Source: Variovorax sp. OV700 (lineage in GTDB: Bacteria; Pseudomonadota; Gammaproteobacteria; Burkholderiales; Burkholderiaceae_C). From it: DNA of 64,000 nt. The stretch covers positions 124,001-188,000 of the forward strand of contig NZ_FNDR01000003.1 in assembly GCF_900099805.1 (NCBI RefSeq), read 5' to 3'. The position numbers and the translations under genes are program-made. Of the stretch, positions 59,479-64,000 are shown in pieces (the first letter of the stretch is position 1; each line of letters opens with the position of its first letter). The notes below the pieces were generated by a model, which was given only the letters and a program-made list of their open reading frames with translations, ran no database searches and was not told where the DNA came from.

Positions 59479-59514
59479 ATGTGACATTTTCACATTCCTC
59501 ACATATAGTCACAT
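59479..59514. promoter_or_regulatory. TCACAT repeat array upstream of the pilin operon
   Basis: ATGTGA-N5-TCACAT forms a perfect palindrome at 59479-59495, and two more TCACAT copies follow at 59499-59504 and 59509-59514. The three direct copies start 9 and 10 bases apart, about one helical turn. The array is 93-128 bases before the pilE start, a place for an activator of the pilus operon. Confidence 0.5.
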
Positions 59515-59606
59515 TTAAACGACCCTGCTTCCGGTTCAATTTGAGATCGGGCGGCAAATGGCCGTGTCTTATGTATCAGTTTTCACGAAAATCGAAGACG
59601 GCATCA

Positions 59607-60053
59607 ATGCGTGTCAGCTTGTCCGGCCCCCAGCCTGGGCCGGCAGGGGTGCGCGGTTTCACGCTGATCGAACTGATGGTGACGGTGGCGATCGTCGGCA
59701 TCCTCGCGGCCATCGCTTATCCGTCGTACACCAACTACATCGTTCGCTCCAACAGGTCGGCGGCCCAGGGTTACATGCTTGAGGTCAGCAGCCTGCAGCA
59801 GCGTTACCTGCTGGACGCGCGGACCTATGCCGCTGACCTTGCCACGCTGAATTCGAGCGTTCCCTCCCACGTGTCGTCCAACTACACAGTCACGACGCCC
59901 CTCAAGACTGGAACCACGCTACCTGGCTTCACGGTCACTGCAACGCCGATCGGCAGCCAGTTGGCGCGCGACACCGCCTGCGGAACGCTGACCATCGATG
60001 AAGCGGGCACGAAAACCGCGTCGGGCTCCAGCGGAGTCGCGGGATGCTGGTAG
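59607..60053 (+). CDS. pilE: Type IV pilus PilE-like minor pilin
   Basis: About 148 residues from the ATG at 59607. The prepilin leader ends in VRG followed by [27 protein letters not shown], the class III signal: PilD would cut after Gly and methylate Phe, with Glu5 present. The remainder ([25 protein letters not shown]) matches PilE-type minor pilins, with a C-terminal Cys pair (DTACGT, AGCW). Earlier in-frame starts would give an over-long leader. Overlaps the next gene by 10 bases. Confidence 0.9.
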   Translation: MRVSLSGPQPGPAGVRGFTLIELMVTVAIVGILAAIAYPSYTNYIVRSNRSAAQGYMLEVSSLQQRYLLDARTYAADLATLNSSVPSHVSSNYTVTTPLKTGTTLPGFTVTATPIGSQLARDTACGTLTIDEAGTKTASGSSGVAGCW

Positions 60054-60523
60054 GCCGCCGTCCAAAGCTCCGCGCGCGGGGCTTCACGCTGATTGAACTG
60101 GTTACCACCATCACGGTCATGGCGATCCTGGCCGGCCTCGCGTTGCCGTCCTTCAGCGCATTCATCGCCAACCAGCGAATCCGCAATGTCTCCTTCGACC
60201 TGATGGCCGCCATCACGCTCGCCCGGAGCCAGGCTGTCACCCGCAACACCAGCGTGTCCCTGCAGAAGGTCGGTACCGACTGGGACGGCGGCTGGAGAGT
60301 GAGCGACGGCACTCTCACGTTCCACAACCAGGAAGCCTACAAGAACCTCTCGATCACCGATTCGCAGGGCTTGGGCGCCATCACCTATGGCAAGGATGGC
60401 CGCACCGTGACAACGAGCACCAAATTCACCATCGCGCCGTCGCCCGAGGTGAGCGGCGTGAGTTCGCGCTGTGTCTCCATCGGCCTGAGCGGCGTGCCGA
60501 GCAGCAGCACGGGAGCCTGTTGA
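60044..60523 (+). CDS. fimT: FimT/GspH-type pseudopilin
   Basis: A 159-residue pseudopilin with prepilin site [31 protein letters not shown] and the GspH/FimT body ([19 protein letters not shown]...DWDGGWRV). FimT proteins are minor pilins linked to pilus assembly and DNA uptake. It overlaps pilE at its start and pilV at its stop (TGATG), so it is coupled to both. Confidence 0.9.
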   Translation: MLVGRRPKLRARGFTLIELVTTITVMAILAGLALPSFSAFIANQRIRNVSFDLMAAITLARSQAVTRNTSVSLQKVGTDWDGGWRVSDGTLTFHNQEAYKNLSITDSQGLGAITYGKDGRTVTTSTKFTIAPSPEVSGVSSRCVSIGLSGVPSSSTGAC

Positions 60524-61158
60524 TGTCGCATCGTACTTATGGCCACCTGCCTTGGATGGCCGCACCCCAGCAAGGGATCGCGCTGATCGAGGTGCTGGTC
60601 TCGCTCGTCATCCTGCTGTTCGGGCTGCTCGGCCTCGTGGGGGTGAGCAGTCGTTCGAGCACGGCCGAAATGGAGTCCTACCAGCGAGTCCAGGCCCTTC
60701 AGCTCGTGCAGGACATGTCGGACCGCCTCAATGCCAACCGGAAGGTTGCGACGTGCTACTCCAACGGAGCGACCGGCGTGAAATTGGGCACCGGCACCGG
60801 GAACACCGGGGCTGCCAGCTGCGCCGCGGGCAATGCGCAGCAGCAGGCGCGGGCCGTGGCCGATCTGGCGGCCTGGGACAACATGCTCAAGGGGCAGGCC
60901 GAGATCCAGCCGGCCGCCACGCCCGGCCAGGCGAGTACCAATGTCGGCGCCATGATCGGCGCCATCGGCTGCGTGACGCTCGACGACGCCGCGAACAACA
61001 TCTACATGATCGCCGTGTCGTGGCAAGGCCTCGTCAAGACGGCCGCGCCGACCCTTGCAGATGGCGCCACCGCGTTCCCTTGCGGAAGCGGCGCCTACAG
61101 CGACGAGAAACTGCACCGGGTCGTCACCACCAAGGTCCGGATCGGGGCGCTGTCGTGA
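60523..61158 (+). CDS. pilV: Minor pilin PilV
   Basis: A 211-residue pseudopilin. The N-terminus QQGIALIEVLVSLVILLFGLLGLVGVSSRS is typical of PilV, with IA in place of the usual FT after the cleaved Gly and Glu5 kept. Later NNIYMIAVSWQG and the repeated cysteines are also PilV-like. The ATG at 60523 overlaps the fimT stop. PilV is part of the minor-pilin priming complex with PilW, PilX and PilY1. Confidence 0.88.
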   Translation: MSHRTYGHLPWMAAPQQGIALIEVLVSLVILLFGLLGLVGVSSRSSTAEMESYQRVQALQLVQDMSDRLNANRKVATCYSNGATGVKLGTGTGNTGAASCAAGNAQQQARAVADLAAWDNMLKGQAEIQPAATPGQASTNVGAMIGAIGCVTLDDAANNIYMIAVSWQGLVKTAAPTLADGATAFPCGSGAYSDEKLHRVVTTKVRIGALS

Positions 61159-62225
61159 GAAAGCCAACCATGTTCCATCGAAGACGGTGCAGCCGGGGCT
61201 TCACGCTGGTCGAGTTGATGGTGGCCATCACCCTCGGCCTCTTCCTTCTGATCGGCCTGAGCAGCCTGCTGGTGTCAACCGTCAGCTCCCGGTCGGAACT
61301 CGACAAGTCTTCGCGCCAGATCGACAACGGGCGCTACGCATTGCAGGTGCTCACTGACGACATACAACTCGCCGGCTTTGTGGGCGCAACCTCGAGCACG
61401 GCTTTCGCGACCGTGACGCCCGTGGCCTGCCCGTCGAGCATTGCCGACTTGGGCTACTCGGCGACGACGAGCCCGGGCACCTCCAACGTTCCTTTGCCGG
61501 TCTACGCGCTGGGCAGCGAGCCGACTTGCCTCGACCACGTCATGTCCGGCACCGCCATGCTGGTCGTCACGCGCGTCAGCACGACTGCCGTGAACGTGGC
61601 CACCGCGGCCAGCGGCGAGCGCTACCTGCAGATCTCCGCCTGCTCGACCGACTTGCTGCCCTTCGTAGCGGCGGCCGGCTCTTCGGCGTCGAGTTTCAAC
61701 CTGATGCAGAAGGATTGCCTTTCGACCAAGCTCGCGCCGGTGCGCAAGATCGTGCAGCACGTGTACTTCGTGAGCACCTGCAACGTGTGCGGCACTGACA
61801 CCACGCCCACGCTCAAGATGGCCGAATACGTCAATGGAGCGATGACCATCACACCGCTGGTGGAAGGGATCGAGAACCTGCAGCTCGACTACGGCATCGA
61901 CATGGATGCCAATGGCTCACCCGACTGCTACACCAGCAACCCGGGTAGCCCTCCCGCGGCGGAAGTCGCCGTGGCCGTATGCCCGCAAACGACGCCGTCT
62001 TACGACTGGACGGTGGCCGCGACCAACTGGGCCAACGTGATGGCGATCCGCATCCACGTGCTGGCGCGCAACACCGAGTCCAGCAGCGGCTGGACCGACT
62101 CCCGGACCTACAACCTCGGCCTGGCGACGCCGACGGCCGGCCCGTTCAACGACCGCATCAAGCGGCACGTCTACAGCACGGTTGCCCGCCTCTACAACAG
62201 CTCGGGCCAGAGAGAAACACCATGA
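61155..62225 (+). CDS. pilW: Minor pilin PilW
   Basis: About 356 residues from a GTG at 61155 that overlaps the pilV stop (GTGA); an ATG at 61170 (MFHRRR) is the alternative. Prepilin motif SRG|FTLVELMVAITLGLFLLIGLSSLL, then SSRQIDNGRYALQVLTDDIQLAGFVG, which is characteristic of PilW. Several cysteines suggest disulfides in the periplasmic head. Part of the minor-pilin priming complex. Confidence 0.9.
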   Translation: MRKPTMFHRRRCSRGFTLVELMVAITLGLFLLIGLSSLLVSTVSSRSELDKSSRQIDNGRYALQVLTDDIQLAGFVGATSSTAFATVTPVACPSSIADLGYSATTSPGTSNVPLPVYALGSEPTCLDHVMSGTAMLVVTRVSTTAVNVATAASGERYLQISACSTDLLPFVAAAGSSASSFNLMQKDCLSTKLAPVRKIVQHVYFVSTCNVCGTDTTPTLKMAEYVNGAMTITPLVEGIENLQLDYGIDMDANGSPDCYTSNPGSPPAAEVAVAVCPQTTPSYDWTVAATNWANVMAIRIHVLARNTESSSGWTDSRTYNLGLATPTAGPFNDRIKRHVYSTVARLYNSSGQRETP

Positions 62226-62776
62226 ACCGTTCGAAAAATGCCTGCTCCCGCGCACGGGGCCAAACAGGTGCAACCTTGCTCGTCTCCATGATCTTCCTTG
62301 TGGTGCTGACGCTCATGGTGGTTTCGGCCGTCAAGGTCACCAACGTCAACACCAAGGTGGTCGGCAACATGCAGACCGAGAGCGAGGCCAATGCGGCCGC
62401 GACGCAGGCGATCGAAGGGACGATCAGCAGCGACTTCACTTCGATGCCGGTAGCCAGCACCACTGCGGTGGACATCAACAACAGCGGCCAGACCGGCTCC
62501 ACCTACAGCGCAGCCGTGGCCGCACCGGTTTGTACCGGCATCAAGCCCATCAAGCTCAGCGAACTGGATGCGACCCAACCCAGCGACCAGCCCTGCTATG
62601 TGAGCGGCGCCTCGCAGAACACAGGCATTGCTGGCAGCAGCGCCGGTGGCAATTCGTTGTGCTCGAACTCCAACTGGGACGTCAGTGCAAGCGCTACCCC
62701 GCCCGCCGGTGGCGCTGCGAACGCCCCGACTCACCAAGGCATTGCAGTGCGCGTCGCAGTGGGTGCGGCATGCTGA
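62222..62776 (+). CDS. pilX: PilX-type minor pilin
   Basis: A 184-residue protein starting MNRSKNACSRARGQTGATLLVSMIFLVVLTLMVVSAVKVTNVNTKVVGNMQTESEANAAATQAIEG, the pattern of PilX/PilX_N proteins, which lack the FTLIE signature and have QxGATLL instead. It overlaps pilW by 4 bases (ATGA). Two cysteine pairs occur in the head (VCTG, PCYV, LCSN, GAAC). Confidence 0.88.
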   Translation: MNRSKNACSRARGQTGATLLVSMIFLVVLTLMVVSAVKVTNVNTKVVGNMQTESEANAAATQAIEGTISSDFTSMPVASTTAVDINNSGQTGSTYSAAVAAPVCTGIKPIKLSELDATQPSDQPCYVSGASQNTGIAGSSAGGNSLCSNSNWDVSASATPPAGGAANAPTHQGIAVRVAVGAAC

Positions 62777-62793
62777 TCAAACGGGAGTCGGAC

Positions 62794-64000
62794 ATGAAGA
62801 AGCCTTCGAACTTTTGGCGGTTGGGTGCCCTGACGTTGCTTGCGCTGGCAAGCGCCGGCGCGCGGGCCGACGACATCGACATCTATCAGGGCACAGCCAG
62901 CGGCGGCGCCCCCAATCTGCTGCTGCTTCTCGACAACTCGGCCGCAGCGAGTGCGAGTTCGAGCTTCACCTGTTCTGACTTGACAGTGAACGATCCGTCG
63001 AAGAACCTGGGCTTCGAGCAGTGCGGGCTGTACAGCGCCATCAAGTCCGTTGCCACCGACGCCTCTCTGAACGGCAACATCAGCCTGGGCCTGATGTACT
63101 TCCCCGACGGGGGAACCAACGGCAGCACTTTCGTCTTGCCCGCTGCATCGCCGGCGCCGAGCTCTCTGCTGCTGATGGACGGCAACGGTGCCGACGGCAA
63201 GGGTGTCGACAAGATGCTAACGAGGGTCGCGGCGTTGAGCCTCGCCCGCGATAAGTCGAACAACAACCAGACTGCTCAGGCCATGCAAGAAGCCTGGGCC
63301 TTCTACCAGGGCAAGACCGGCCTGTCTGGCACCACCTACCCGGGGCTGACGAACCAGCAAGCCTGCGCCAGGAATTTCCTTCTCTACATCACGCTCGCCA
63401 CCAACAACCAGAAACCGCAGGACAGCGGCAACGTGGGCGGATCGGCCTTGCAGACGGCCGGAGCCCTGACCGCGCTTCCCACCCAGGTGGCGCTGCCGAG
63501 CTGGAAGTCGCCGATCTCTCCGTACGCCACGGCTGCAGCCAAGTACAAGAGCGACTACTCCGACGAGTGGGCCAACTTCATGTACACGGGGACTTCGCCC
63601 AACCTCACGACGCCGTATCCGGCCATCACTACCTACACCATCATCCTGAGCGATGGCAGCAACCCGGACTACGAGCAGCTCATGGTCAGCATGGCCAACC
63701 AGGGCGGCGGCAAGTACTTCATTGTGAGGCTGGGCGACGTCAGCGCACTGGCCAACGCCATCGGGCAGGTGTTCAGCGAAGTGCAGGCCGTCAACAGCGT
63801 GTTCGCGGCGCCGGTACTGCCGGTGAGCGCCAATACGCAGGGCACCTACGTCAACCAGATCTACATGGGCATGTTTCGCCCCGACGGCAGCGACAACCCG
63901 CGTTGGATGGGCAATCTCAAGCAATACCAGTTCGGCGTGGACATCACCGACCCGACCGCGCCGCAGCTGTTTCTCGCCGACGCCTCATGGGGTACCTATT
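62794..64000 (+). CDS. pilY1: PilY1-family tip adhesin, N-terminal part (cut by window end)
   Basis: About 402 residues are visible. The ATG at 62794 follows GGGAG at good spacing and starts a signal peptide (MKKPSNFWRLGALTLLALASAGARA); an ATG at 62770 overlapping pilX is less likely. The N-terminal half is a von Willebrand A-like domain (PNLLLLLDNSAAASA, ITTYTIILSDGSNPD) with a deviating metal site: DNSAA instead of DxSxS. The start of the C-terminal part (GTYVNQIYMGMFRPDGSDNPRWMGNLKQYQFG) matches PilY1. It promotes pilus extension and adhesion. Confidence 0.92.
   Translation, partial: MKKPSNFWRLGALTLLALASAGARADDIDIYQGTASGGAPNLLLLLDNSAAASASSSFTCSDLTVNDPSKNLGFEQCGLYSAIKSVATDASLNGNISLGLMYFPDGGTNGSTFVLPAASPAPSSLLLMDGNGADGKGVDKMLTRVAALSLARDKSNNNQTAQAMQEAWAFYQGKTGLSGTTYPGLTNQQACARNFLLYITLATNNQKPQDSGNVGGSALQTAGALTALPTQVALPSWKSPISPYATAAAKYKSDYSDEWANFMYTGTSPNLTTPYPAITTYTIILSDGSNPDYEQLMVSMANQGGGKYFIVRLGDVSALANAIGQVFSEVQAVNSVFAAPVLPVSANTQGTYVNQIYMGMFRPDGSDNPRWMGNLKQYQFGVDITDPTAPQLFLADASWGTY

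Overview
The window looks like chromosome of a GC-rich betaproteobacterium of the Comamonadaceae, most likely Variovorax or a close relative. This is an inference from gene content: several Bug-type (TctC) solute receptors, TRAP and NMT1-type ABC transporters, a cyclic beta-1,2-glucan synthase, the glyoxylate carboligase cluster and a type IV pilus minor-pilin operon, all with strongly GC-biased codon use. I see no tRNA, rRNA, CRISPR array or phage. One IS110-family insertion sequence is present.

Layout. 1-2554 (minus): N-terminal part of an NdvB-like glucan synthase, preceded by a small membrane protein that overlaps it. 2822-10566: single genes (methyltransferase, two small proteins, SDR, a frameshifted serine hydrolase, extensin-like protein, PrsW-type protease, NlpC/P60 lipoprotein). 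10728-16294: cstA pyruvate transporter with its small YbdD-type partner, an M20 carboxypeptidase, small secreted proteins and an alpha/beta hydrolase. 16313-21885: an organosulfur operon (thiol dioxygenase, four-domain rhodanese, Bug receptor, cystathionine beta-lyase-type enzyme) with a divergent LysR gene. 21899-25750: ureD, a nucleobase-type deaminase and an NMT1-type receptor, facing a Rieske oxygenase across a region that carries a two-block inverted duplication. 25763-33876: D-amino-acid dehydrogenase with divergent Lrp, OsmC, HxlR/reductase pair, LpxO, and a LysR/Bug/threonine-aldolase unit. 33883-37042: a complete NMT1-type ABC transporter with a second deaminase, paralogous to the earlier locus. 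37141-41012: TRAP transporter plus a DapA-family lyase. 41314-49760: malic enzyme, halogenase-like flavoprotein, and gcl-hyi-glxR with a divergent LysR. 49781-56694: carotenoid oxygenase, DUF2141 protein, AI-2E-family permease, dctA-gntR, the IS110 element and a small protein. 56859-59042: katG with an OxyR-like site. 59607-64000: pilE-fimT-pilV-pilW-pilX-pilY1, continuing past the window end.

How the genes work together. Most of the window is peripheral catabolism: high-affinity receptors next to one or two enzymes and a local regulator. Glyoxylate goes to glycerate through Gcl and GlxR; malate and other C4 acids enter through DctA and are decarboxylated by malic enzyme; D-amino acids are oxidised by DadA; thiols are probably oxidised by the dioxygenase operon. 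The most unusual observations are the pair of NMT1-receptor/deaminase loci sharing an upstream motif that is also inverted in front of the Rieske oxygenase, the thiol dioxygenase/tetra-rhodanese operon, and the structured left end of the IS110 element, a bridge-RNA candidate.
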